Shown piece after piece: positions 1 to 6,268 of a stretch of 15,690 bases of DNA. Numbering within the stretch: the first letter of the stretch is position 1; each line of letters starts with the position of its first letter. Below the pieces are notes generated by a model. The model saw only the letters and a list, made by a program, of their open reading frames with translations. It was not told the origin of the DNA and made no database searches. Source of the DNA: an uncultured Eggerthellaceae bacterium (GTDB lineage Bacteria > Actinomycetota > Coriobacteriia > Coriobacteriales > Eggerthellaceae); NCBI GenBank assembly GCA_910588205.1, contig CAJUQK010000034.1, forward strand, positions 1 to 15,690, in the 5' to 3' direction. The position numbers and the translations under genes are program-made.

Positions 1-75
1 TGGTGGTCGCTACAGGATTTGAACCTGTGACCCCCGCCGTGTGAAGGCGATGCTCTCCCGCTGAGCCAAGCGACC
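1..75 (-). tRNA. tRNA-Val (anticodon CAC)
   Basis: The reverse complement folds as a full cloverleaf. The 7-bp acceptor stem pairs positions 5-11 with 69-75, the CCA end is encoded at 1-3 and the discriminator is A. The anticodon loop reads TTCACAC, giving CAC, which decodes the valine codon GUG. It lies 69 bp downstream of the antiporter gene in the same direction and touches the left edge of the window, so its downstream signals are not visible. Confidence 0.93.
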
Positions 76-144
76 GGATATGTGCAGCCCGTTGCTGCAA
101 GCAGACATTCTAGCGTGTCTGGCGAACCTAATCAAGGGTCTCTC

Positions 145-2169
145 TCAGAGCTTGTCTTCCAGATCCATCTGCATGAGCGCTACGTTGTCACGCATGGTCT
201 TGGCAGCATGGCGATCGATGCGCGAGCGCTCGTACATCTTCTGGATCTCCTCCAATTCCAACTGGTAGGCAAGGCGACGGATGTCATCAGTCTGATCCAC
301 GATCTTGAACGATGTGGTCACGCTGGGCGCGCGCTTTCGCAAGGCCGCAAGCGTCGTCTCATATTCGACGATGAGCTTGCTCACATCTTCAGTCAGCACA
401 TCGTCTTGGGTGATCATGCCATGCAAGATCCCGAGAACATGGACATGGGTTTCCATCTGCAGCTGATGCATCTCGCTCAGACTGTCCGCTTGAGCAGCTT
501 GGGGCACTATACGGAAGAAGGCTTGGCGAACCTTGATGAACGCCGTGCGCACCGATGCCAGAGCCCGCCGCAGAGAGAGCCGTGAGCCATGGTGAGCGAA
601 TCGCTCCATGCGCTCAAGGCGCCCGATGTACTCATAGCCCACGTCATGGCCCACGCGCCCTTCGTTGATGAGCTCCAGGGTGTGCTCCTGCTCCCATTCC
701 AAAGCCTGATAGCGCAACTCAGAGCTCTCCCCTCCTTCTTGGGCGGTGTTGCTCTTGGTTCGCTCCAACCTGTCTTGGTATATCTGAATGACCCGCCGGG
801 TGGCAGTGATGTTATCCCGTGTCTGCTGAGCCGTGAGCTCTTCGATGACGTTGCGCAAGATATCCGCCAAGCATTCGAAGTACTCTTGCCGGGCCTGGAT
901 CTCAGTGGGCTTCCGCTTGCGCTGAGGTGCCACCAGGGGCACCACGAATGTAGCCAGCAGGAGCGTCACCAAGATGACACCGCATCCGATGAAGGTGATC
1001 AGATGCCGCTCAGGGAAGCGCACACCCGTAGACAAGAAGATAGGGATGGTGAAGAGGATGGAGAGGGTGATGGTCCCTTTCGCCCCACAAAGCGTGACGA
1101 CGAGGGCGTTACGCAGGTTCCTCCGGGTGAAGCGCATCTTCGGAGAGCGTTTGGTGTAGGCGAATTCCATCCCCAGGCACCAGAGGAACCGGACACCCAT
1201 GAGGATGAGCGTGACCAAGAGCACAAGGGCTAGAAGCGTCCAATTCGATATGGAAGCGTCTTCCCAAGAATAGAACATGGCGGTGGGGATCTGGGTTCCC
1301 AGCAGTACGAACACGACCCCGTTCAGGGTGAACGAGATGACCTGCCATACGCTGGACGAGACGATGTTCATGTGCGCGATGGCAGGGCTCACCGTACGCG
1401 GAGCGATGACGTTCACCAGCCCTGCCACCACCACAGCGATGATGCCGCTCACATGGACCGCAGCCGCTGAGAGATAGACGACGAAGGGGATGCAGATCTC
1501 GAAGAGCACATGGAACGTGATGCTCTCCACACCGACATCGCGGATCTTCCGGAGGATGAAGTTGCTCAGATACCCGATAGCCACCCCGAAGATGAGGCCC
1601 CCGAGGAATTCGACGATGAAGTCTTCACCGGCGCTTAAGAAAGAGAACGCCCCTGTTGCCGCTGCCGCGATAGCGAATTGGAAGCAGACGATGCCCGAGG
1701 CATCGTTCAGGAGCAGCTCACCTTTCAGGATACCCCATTGACGCTCAGGAATGCTCACCTGCTTGGAGAGGGAGGAGACAGCCACGGCATCTGTAGGCCC
1801 GAGAGCAGCCCCTAGGGCGAAGGCGGCTGCCAAGGATATGGCAGGCATGAGCGCATGCAGAACGAAACCGATGATGAGCATGGTGATGACCACCAGCCCG
1901 ATGGCCAGAGAGAGGATGGGGCCTCGATTCTTCCAAAGAATGGCCTTGTCGGCATGCTTTGCCTCGATATACAGCAAAGGAGCGATGAAGAGCACCAAGA
2001 AGAGGTCGGGCTCCAGCTCTATCACGATGCTGCCGCGGGCGAAGAGCGAGATGACCACACCCATGGCCACCTGGATCAAGGGAAGCGATACCTTAGGAAC
2101 GAACCGATCAAGAACGGCAGAGATGAGGACAGCGATCACCAGCAACAATACCAGTGTCAGTGTCTCCAT
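145..2169 (-). CDS. CPA1-family Na+/H+ antiporter with long cytoplasmic tail
   Basis: A 674-residue membrane protein. Roughly residues 1-410 are a chain of hydrophobic helices, and residues 420-674 are a charged, helix-rich cytoplasmic tail. The CPA1 signatures are visible: GPTDAVAV at about 124-131 and ELLLND at about 151-156, whose Asn-Asp pair is the ion-binding site of the family. By family knowledge it exchanges external H+ for internal Na+ (or K+) and serves pH and salt homeostasis. The ATG at 2169 is preferred because a GAGGT ribosome site lies 5 nt upstream; a GTG two codons earlier is possible. It starts 39 bp after the CAU-anticodon tRNA with no obvious promoter between, so it may be read from the tRNA promoter. 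Cation selectivity cannot be told from sequence. Confidence 0.87.
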   Translation of the reverse strand: METLTLVLLLVIAVLISAVLDRFVPKVSLPLIQVAMGVVISLFARGSIVIELEPDLFLVLFIAPLLYIEAKHADKAILWKNRGPILSLAIGLVVITMLIIGFVLHALMPAISLAAAFALGAALGPTDAVAVSSLSKQVSIPERQWGILKGELLLNDASGIVCFQFAIAAAATGAFSFLSAGEDFIVEFLGGLIFGVAIGYLSNFILRKIRDVGVESITFHVLFEICIPFVVYLSAAAVHVSGIIAVVVAGLVNVIAPRTVSPAIAHMNIVSSSVWQVISFTLNGVVFVLLGTQIPTAMFYSWEDASISNWTLLALVLLVTLILMGVRFLWCLGMEFAYTKRSPKMRFTRRNLRNALVVTLCGAKGTITLSILFTIPIFLSTGVRFPERHLITFIGCGVILVTLLLATFVVPLVAPQRKRKPTEIQARQEYFECLADILRNVIEELTAQQTRDNITATRRVIQIYQDRLERTKSNTAQEGGESSELRYQALEWEQEHTLELINEGRVGHDVGYEYIGRLERMERFAHHGSRLSLRRALASVRTAFIKVRQAFFRIVPQAAQADSLSEMHQLQMETHVHVLGILHGMITQDDVLTEDVSKLIVEYETTLAALRKRAPSVTTSFKIVDQTDDIRRLAYQLELEEIQKMYERSRIDRHAAKTMRDNVALMQMDLEDKL

Positions 2170-2208
2170 GCCCACCTCTTCTTCGTTTACGCTGTATCAG
2201 GCGAGTTT

Positions 2209-2283
2209 TGGTGGGCCCTGCAGGATTCGAACCTGCAACCAAAGGATTATGAGTCCTCTGCTCCACCATTGAGCTAAGGGCCC
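2209..2283 (-). tRNA. tRNA with CAU anticodon (Met elongator or Ile2)
   Basis: Complete cloverleaf with encoded CCA (2209-2211) and a GGGCCCT acceptor stem pairing 2213-2219 with 2277-2283. The anticodon loop is CTCATAA. CAU may be elongator methionine, or isoleucine-2 if C34 is modified to lysidine. The start GGGCCCTTAGCTCA resembles bacterial tRNA-Ile2 (GGCCCCTTAGCTCA in E. coli ileX) more than E. coli elongator Met, so Ile2 is a real possibility. It does not look like an initiator. It lies downstream of tRNA-Lys in the same direction. Confidence 0.9.
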
Positions 2284-2291
2284 TTCTACAA

Positions 2292-2319
2292 ACACGACCG
2301 ACAAGGATGCCGGTCGTGT
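2292..2319 (-). other. 9-bp hairpin between two tRNA genes
   Basis: ACACGACCG (2292-2300) pairs perfectly with CGGTCGTGT (2311-2319) around a 10-nt loop, filling most of the 44-bp gap between tRNA-Lys and the CAU tRNA. No T-run follows on the minus strand, so it is more likely a processing or spacer structure in a two-tRNA transcript than an intrinsic terminator. Confidence 0.5.
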
Positions 2320-2327
2320 GAGCTTCG

Positions 2328-2403
2328 TGGTGCGCCATGAAGGACTCGAACCTTCGACCTTGGGATTAAGAGTCCCCTGCTCTACCAACTAAGCTAATGG
2401 CGC
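2328..2403 (-). tRNA. tRNA-Lys (anticodon CTT)
   Basis: Complete cloverleaf of 76 nt with encoded CCA at 2328-2330 and discriminator A. The acceptor stem pairs 2332-2338 with 2397-2403. The anticodon loop CTCTTAA gives CUU, which reads lysine AAG. It is first in a likely two-tRNA transcript with the CAU tRNA and has a good promoter 28 bp upstream. Confidence 0.93.
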
Positions 2404-2431
2404 ATATCCGCTGCGAAAAGCAGCGCAAGCT

Positions 2432-2460
2432 ATTGTAGGCGAAGCCAATTCCCTATGCAA
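2432..2460 (-). promoter_or_regulatory. Sigma-70-type promoter for tRNA-Lys
   Basis: On the minus strand TTGCAT (2455-2460) and TACAAT (2432-2437) are separated by exactly 17 nt. The -10 box ends 28 bp before tRNA-Lys. A hairpin in the leader, CGCTGC-GAAAA-GCAGCG (2409-2425), lies between promoter and tRNA. Confidence 0.6.
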
Positions 2461-2513
2461 GGATGGTTTCAAGGTTTTTCTCCAAGAAACCTGCCACTGT
2501 AGATGCAGCCTGT

Positions 2514-2548
2514 CAAAAAGCAAAGGGCAGCTTGGATAAGCTGCCCTT
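2514..2548 (-). terminator. Intrinsic terminator of tRNA-His
   Basis: A perfect 11-bp stem, AAGGGCAGCTT (2523-2533) with AAGCTGCCCTT (2538-2548), closes a 4-nt loop. On the minus strand it is followed by the T-rich stretch TTTGCTTTTTG. It begins 13 nt beyond the CCA end of tRNA-His. Confidence 0.82.
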
Positions 2549-2561
2549 GGATGATTCGAAC

Positions 2562-2639
2562 TGGGGTGGCTGATGGGACTTGAACCCACGACCTCCAGAG
2601 CCACAATCTGGCATTCTAGCCGACTGAACTACAGCCACC
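2562..2639 (-). tRNA. tRNA-His (anticodon GTG)
   Basis: Complete cloverleaf with encoded CCA at 2562-2564. The anticodon loop is TTGTGGC. A C discriminator (complement of 2565) faces an encoded extra 5' G (complement of 2639); this G-1:C73 pair is the identity mark of tRNA-His. It has its own promoter and terminator. Confidence 0.93.
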
Positions 2640-2670
2640 ACACCTTGGAGCGCGTGAAGCGCAATGCGAG

Positions 2671-2699
2671 ATTATAGGGGTCTCGCCACCCTTGCGCAA
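2671..2699 (-). promoter_or_regulatory. Sigma-70-type promoter for tRNA-His
   Basis: On the minus strand TTGCGC (2694-2699) and a consensus TATAAT (2671-2676) are 17 nt apart, with the -10 box ending 31 bp before tRNA-His. The -10 lies within the inverted repeat GCGAGA/TCTCGC (2666-2686), which might also serve the end of argS, although no T-run follows it. Confidence 0.6.
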
Positions 2700-2707
2700 G
2701 CGCAGTG

Positions 2708-4459
2708 CTACATCTTTTCGGGTGCGCTCACGCCCAGCAACCCCAAAACGAGGGCCAGCATGATACGCGTGGCATCACAAAGGGCCAAACGTGCCTGGCG
2801 AACAGGGTCATCTACCGGACGCGGGTTGTTGTCATCATCGGTCAATACGCGGCAATCCGTATAGAACGCATGGAAGAGGCTTGCCAGATCTTGAGCGTAA
2901 TGGGTCATGCGGAAGGGAGCGCGATCACGTGCAGCCAAAGCCACGAATTCGGAGAAGTCAGCCATCTTGCGCATGAGCGCCAATTCGGAAGGATGGGTGA
3001 GCGAAGAGAGGTCAACGTCTTGGGGCACGACCGCTTCCGCAAGCTGCCCCATGGTGAGCTTCCCTTCGGCCTCTTCCTTGGCCACGTCCTCCGAAGCCGC
3101 TTTGCGAAGGATGGAGCAGATGCGCGCGTGAGCGTACTGCACATAATAGACGGGGTTCGAGTTGTCCTTCTTCTTGGCCACTTCGATATCAAAATCGATA
3201 GGCTGATCCGAAGAGCGAGAGAGCATGAGATAGCGGGTAGCATCCACGCCCACCTCTTCTACCAGCTCGCGCAGCGTGACCATCTCACCGGTGCGCTTCG
3301 ACATGCGAACAGCTTCCCCGTCACGGAAGAGGTTCACCAGCTGGCCCAAGACGATCTCAAGGTCTCCCGGCCAACCCCAGGCTTCCAGCATGCATTCACA
3401 GCGCTTCACATACCCATGATGGTCAGCGCCCCAGATGTTGATCAGATGATCGAACCCGCGCATCTTCTTGTCGTAGTGATAAGCCACATCCGACATGAAG
3501 TAGGTCATCTCGCCGTTGGCCTTGATCATGACGCGGTCTTTCTCGTCCCCCAGAGCAGAGGAGCGGAACCAGATGGCACCGTCTTCCTCTTTGACGTAGC
3601 CCTTGTCTTCCATGGCCTTAAGGGAACGAGAAACCGGGCTTTCCCCCGTTTCATCTTCCACATAGAGGCTGCGCTCCGAGAACCACTGATCGAAGGTGGT
3701 GCCCAGCTGCGCCAGGATGTCTTCCTGATCTTCCTTCATCTGCTTGTAGGCTATCTCACGGAAAGCCACCATGCGCTCTTCGTCAGTGAGACCTTCGTAC
3801 TTGGTGCCTTCGGCATCTATGATGGCCTGGGCGATATCCGCCACGTAGCTCCCACCGTAGCACTGCTCGGGCATCTCGGCGTCATGACCGAGCAGCTGCA
3901 TATAGCGAACACCCACGGAATTGCCGAAGACATCCATCTGGGTACCGTGGTCATTGATGTAGAACTCCTCGTAGACATCATAGCCCGCATGACGCATCAC
4001 GCGCGCCATGGCATCACCTAGGGCTGCCCAGCGACCATGGCCCACATGCAAGGGTCCCGTGGGGTTCGCGGACACGTATTCCAGGTTGATCTTGCGCTTC
4101 CCCTCAGGAATGGTACCCTTGCCGAAGCCATCCCCTTCCTTGCGGACAACACGGATGACCTCTTGGAGCTCCTTGTCCGTCAGGCGGATATTGATGAAGC
4201 CGGGACCCGCTATTTGGATCTCTTCGATCATGTCATTGGTCGGGATATGCTCGACAATGATCTGAGCTACATCCCGCGGCGCCATCTTCGCCGCCTTCGC
4301 AGATCGCATGGCAACAGTGGACGCCCAATCTCCGTTCGCCTCATCCCGGGGGCGCTCAAGGGCGCTTTCAGGCACGGCTTCCAGTGGCAGAGAACCGTCA
4401 GCAACGGCCTGGGCGATAGCCTGGTCCAATATCTCCTGCAGAGAACTGCGGATGTCCAT
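2708..4459 (-). CDS. argS: Arginyl-tRNA synthetase
   Basis: A 583-residue class I aminoacyl-tRNA synthetase that charges tRNA-Arg in the cytoplasm. The N-terminal tRNA-binding domain occupies about 1-110. The HIGH signature is HVGH at 138-141, in the context SANPTGPLHVGHGRW. The KMSKS-type loop is RMSKR at 385-389. The C-terminal DALR anticodon-binding domain spans about 435-583 and ends in the typical LGLLGVSAPEKM. Length fits the family. The ATG at 4459 is chosen because a GGAGG-type ribosome site lies just upstream; an extension to 4537 would run into tRNA-Arg. The gene starts 48 bp after the 3' end of tRNA-Arg(UCU), its own substrate, in the same direction and with no obvious separate promoter, so the two may share a transcript. 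Confidence 0.97.
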   Translation of the reverse strand: MDIRSSLQEILDQAIAQAVADGSLPLEAVPESALERPRDEANGDWASTVAMRSAKAAKMAPRDVAQIIVEHIPTNDMIEEIQIAGPGFINIRLTDKELQEVIRVVRKEGDGFGKGTIPEGKRKINLEYVSANPTGPLHVGHGRWAALGDAMARVMRHAGYDVYEEFYINDHGTQMDVFGNSVGVRYMQLLGHDAEMPEQCYGGSYVADIAQAIIDAEGTKYEGLTDEERMVAFREIAYKQMKEDQEDILAQLGTTFDQWFSERSLYVEDETGESPVSRSLKAMEDKGYVKEEDGAIWFRSSALGDEKDRVMIKANGEMTYFMSDVAYHYDKKMRGFDHLINIWGADHHGYVKRCECMLEAWGWPGDLEIVLGQLVNLFRDGEAVRMSKRTGEMVTLRELVEEVGVDATRYLMLSRSSDQPIDFDIEVAKKKDNSNPVYYVQYAHARICSILRKAASEDVAKEEAEGKLTMGQLAEAVVPQDVDLSSLTHPSELALMRKMADFSEFVALAARDRAPFRMTHYAQDLASLFHAFYTDCRVLTDDDNNPRPVDDPVRQARLALCDATRIMLALVLGLLGVSAPEKM

Positions 4460-4507
4460 CTTATCCCTCCTCTGGGAATGGGAACAATAGAAGCAGCCGA
4501 AGATACC

Positions 4508-4583
4508 TGGTGCGCCCAGCAGGACTCGAACCTGCAACCGCCGGATTAGAAGTCCGATGCTCTATCCATTGAGCCATGGGCGC
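4508..4583 (-). tRNA. tRNA-Arg (anticodon TCT)
   Basis: Complete 76-nt cloverleaf with encoded CCA at 4508-4510 and discriminator A. The GCGCCCA acceptor stem pairs 4512-4518 with 4577-4583. The anticodon loop CTTCTAA gives UCU, reading the AGA and AGG arginine codons. It lies directly upstream of argS. Confidence 0.94.
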
Positions 4584-4597
4584 ATCAGATATCGTCA

Positions 4598-4620
4598 GCC
4601 TATCGTGGATAGGCATTATA
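4598..4620 (-). promoter_or_regulatory. -10 box and leader hairpin for tRNA-Arg/argS
   Basis: A consensus TATAAT on the minus strand (4615-4620) lies 31 bp before tRNA-Arg. Immediately downstream of it is a perfect hairpin, GCCTATC-GTG-GATAGGC (4598-4614). I see no convincing -35 box; a short AGGGAA/TTCCCT repeat (4631-4644) occupies its place. Confidence 0.4.
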
Positions 4621-4649
4621 TAGCGTCATCAGGGAAGTTTCCCTCAGGT

Positions 4650-5828
4650 TCACAGATAATCATAGGGGCAGACAGCCACCCCGTTCACTTCCACCTGGAA
4701 ATGCAGATGAGGGCCGGTGGATTTGCCCGTGGAACCCACGGCAGCGATGTTCTGCCCGCGCTCTACCCTATCCCCCACATTGACAAAGACGGCTGAGCAG
4801 TGAAAGTACTTGGTCGCGAGCCCATTGCCATGGGCGACGGTCACGTAGTTGCCCGCCCCTCCATGATAGCCACCATCTGCAGAGGCACCGATGACGGTAC
4901 CCGCCTCAGCAGCGTAGATGGGTGCGCCCATGGGAGCGGCCATGTCCGTGCCCAAGTGGAACTTCTGGTCGAACTCACGCCAGCCGTAACCGCTGGATTC
5001 CCAGGCATCGGGGCAGGGATTCGCGAAGAAGCCATTGCCCACATCCTTGCCCTCGCTTGCCGACATAGAGGCGGCGAAAGCCCGGGCTGCAGCCTGAGCC
5101 GCTTCCTCAGCCCGACGTGCCTCTTCGGCTTCTAATTCTGCCTGAGCTTCAGTGTCCGCGATATCTGTGGCCACGCTGGCGGCTTCCGCCGAGAGCCTCC
5201 CCTGCTTCTCTGCTATCTCGTTCTTCTTCTGGCGGGCTTCCTCCAGCTTCGCGTCAGCCTCGGCCTTCTGAGTGACGAATTCGGCCTGAGCCGCCTCGGC
5301 CTCAGCCTTGACGATGCGGCACTCCTCCACCAGCTCCGCATGACTCTCGTTCACACGCTCCATCATATCCAACCCGGTCATGAAATCAGTGAAGTTGGAT
5401 GAACCCAAAAGCACATTCATATAACTGGAGCTCACTCCGGCTTTATCGCTCTTGTACATCGTCTGAGCAAGGGCTGTGATCTGGGCTTGGAGCTTCTCCA
5501 TCTTCTCCTGAGAACTGTCAATGCGCACCTTTGCCTCACGCATGGCCTTGGCTGCCACATGGCGGGCGTCAAGCGCAGCATTGTATTCCTCGGTCACCTG
5601 GTTGAGCTCAGTCTGAAGGGCATCGATGGAGGCTTTGATGGAATTCGCCTGCTGGCGAAGGGCGTCCAAGTGCTCCAGGGTGGAAGGATCCGCTTCGCCA
5701 CCTTCATCGGCCGAAGCGGGCACCGTCAAGGTAAGGGAACCCGTGAGGGCCAAGGTGACTACCAGCAGAGCAGGGAACGCCCTGTTCCCAAGCTTCTCTC
5801 TTCTCTTTTTTGCTTCGTTTGCGTGCAT
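4650..5828 (-). CDS. Secreted coiled-coil M23 (LytM/NlpD-type) peptidoglycan endopeptidase
   Basis: A 392-residue exported protein. Residues 1-40 form a signal peptide: a basic KKRREK n-region, a hydrophobic stretch at about 18-37, and a likely cut after ASA at 40. Residues 50-250 are Ala/Glu/Lys-rich coiled coil, as in EnvC-, PcsB- and RipA-type hydrolases. The M23 zinc peptidase domain spans about 285-392, with HxxxD at H291/D295, H343 and the HLH pair H374/H376, so all metal and catalytic positions are present and it should be active. By family it cleaves peptide cross-links in the wall during division or growth, with the coiled coil controlling it. The ATG at 5828 has GGAG 7 nt upstream. 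Its single-gene unit is the last core gene before the integration region. Confidence 0.9.
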   Translation of the reverse strand: MHANEAKKRREKLGNRAFPALLVVTLALTGSLTLTVPASADEGGEADPSTLEHLDALRQQANSIKASIDALQTELNQVTEEYNAALDARHVAAKAMREAKVRIDSSQEKMEKLQAQITALAQTMYKSDKAGVSSSYMNVLLGSSNFTDFMTGLDMMERVNESHAELVEECRIVKAEAEAAQAEFVTQKAEADAKLEEARQKKNEIAEKQGRLSAEAASVATDIADTEAQAELEAEEARRAEEAAQAAARAFAASMSASEGKDVGNGFFANPCPDAWESSGYGWREFDQKFHLGTDMAAPMGAPIYAAEAGTVIGASADGGYHGGAGNYVTVAHGNGLATKYFHCSAVFVNVGDRVERGQNIAAVGSTGKSTGPHLHFQVEVNGVAVCPYDYL

Positions 5829-5898
5829 GCGTCTCCAGTGCTGTATTGCAAAGCTTGAAAAGTAAACGGGATGGTAACGCTTTTAGATGAAGAAATCA

Positions 5899-5944
5899 TG
5901 GAGCGGATGACGGGAATCGAACCCGCGTCAGGAGCTTGGAAGGC
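5899..5944 (-). repeat. 3' fragment of tRNA-Gly: candidate attachment-site copy
   Basis: These 46 bp match positions 6133-6178 of the intact tRNA-Gly with five mismatches and no gaps. They cover the CCA end, acceptor 3' strand, T-arm, variable region and anticodon loop. Beyond the anticodon loop the similarity stops, and no GCGGATG 5' acceptor strand is present, so this cannot fold into a tRNA. A copy of the 3' half of a tRNA beside an integrase is the classic trace left by site-specific integration. A decayed duplicate tRNA gene is the alternative. Confidence 0.62.
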
Positions 5945-6040
5945 CCTTGCCATCCCTGACCGCAAGCTCGTTCAAAAATACCGTCTGACCTCGCTTCATT
6001 TAGTAAACATAGTGCTTACCTGCTGTCATTTTATCAAACG

Positions 6041-6060
6041 TACTGGAAGAAATACTGGAA
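6041..6060. repeat. Direct repeat TACTGGAA x2
   Basis: TACTGGAA occurs at 6041-6048 and 6053-6060, 12 bp apart, in the 190-bp stretch between the tRNA-Gly fragment and the intact tRNA-Gly. Short direct repeats near a core site are typical of integrase arm-type binding sites, but this is only suggestive. The rest of 5945-6090 is AT-rich relative to its surroundings and shows no gene. Confidence 0.25.
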
Positions 6061-6090
6061 AAACACGGAGTTTTTCAAATGAGCTCCTGA

Positions 6091-6118
6091 TGCAAGAAAG
6101 CCGTCTGCAGGACGGCTT
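6091..6118 (-). terminator. Intrinsic terminator of tRNA-Gly
   Basis: AAGCCGTC (6098-6105) pairs with GACGGCTT (6111-6118) around TGCAG. On the minus strand the stem is followed by TTTCTTGC. It begins 14 bp beyond the CCA end of tRNA-Gly. The T-tract is short, so termination may be partial. Confidence 0.55.
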
Positions 6119-6132
6119 CCACGATGTTTCTT

Positions 6133-6206
6133 TGGAGCGGGTGACGGGAATCGAACCCGCGCTGCGAGCTTGGAAGGCTCGAATTCTACCATTGAATTAC
6201 ACCCGC
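6133..6206 (-). tRNA. tRNA-Gly (anticodon TCC)
   Basis: Complete 74-nt cloverleaf. The GCGGGTG acceptor stem pairs 6137-6143 with 6200-6206, CCA is encoded at 6133-6135 and the discriminator is U. The 5-bp anticodon stem CGAGC/GCTCG is perfect, with loop CTTCCAA and anticodon UCC for glycine GGA/GGG. Its 5' end faces the integrase and its 3' end faces the partial copy at 5899-5944. It has its own promoter and terminator, so it should be functional. It may be the regenerated target gene, or a tRNA carried by the element. Confidence 0.94.
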
Positions 6207-6218
6207 GATGTAAAGTGG

Positions 6219-6248
6219 ATTATAACTGAATCAAAGCGTAAATGAGAA
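6219..6248 (-). promoter_or_regulatory. Promoter of tRNA-Gly
   Basis: On the minus strand a consensus TATAAT (6219-6224) has TTCTCA (6243-6248) 18 nt upstream. The -10 box ends 12 bp before the tRNA. The promoter sits in the 62-bp gap after the integrase stop codon, so the integrase coding end comes right up to the tRNA promoter. Confidence 0.5.
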
Positions 6249-6268
6249 TAGGCCAGACGAATAATCCA

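Noticed and set aside
84..118. Small stems GCAGC/GCTGC and AGACA/TGTCT between the antiporter and tRNA-Val
   Set aside because: Only 5 bp each with no T-run, too weak to call a terminator.
2705..4021. A 438-codon open frame on the plus strand opposite argS
   Set aside because: It is the mirror of a highly conserved, G/C-rich gene; the translation has no recognisable domain, and argS is certain on the other strand.
5899..5975. A second functional tRNA-Gly, or the 3' end of a tmRNA
   Set aside because: No complementary 5' acceptor strand exists nearby, the D-arm is missing and the anticodon stem has a mismatch. For tmRNA, no matching 5' end is found within the following 350 bp, and the discriminator is not A.
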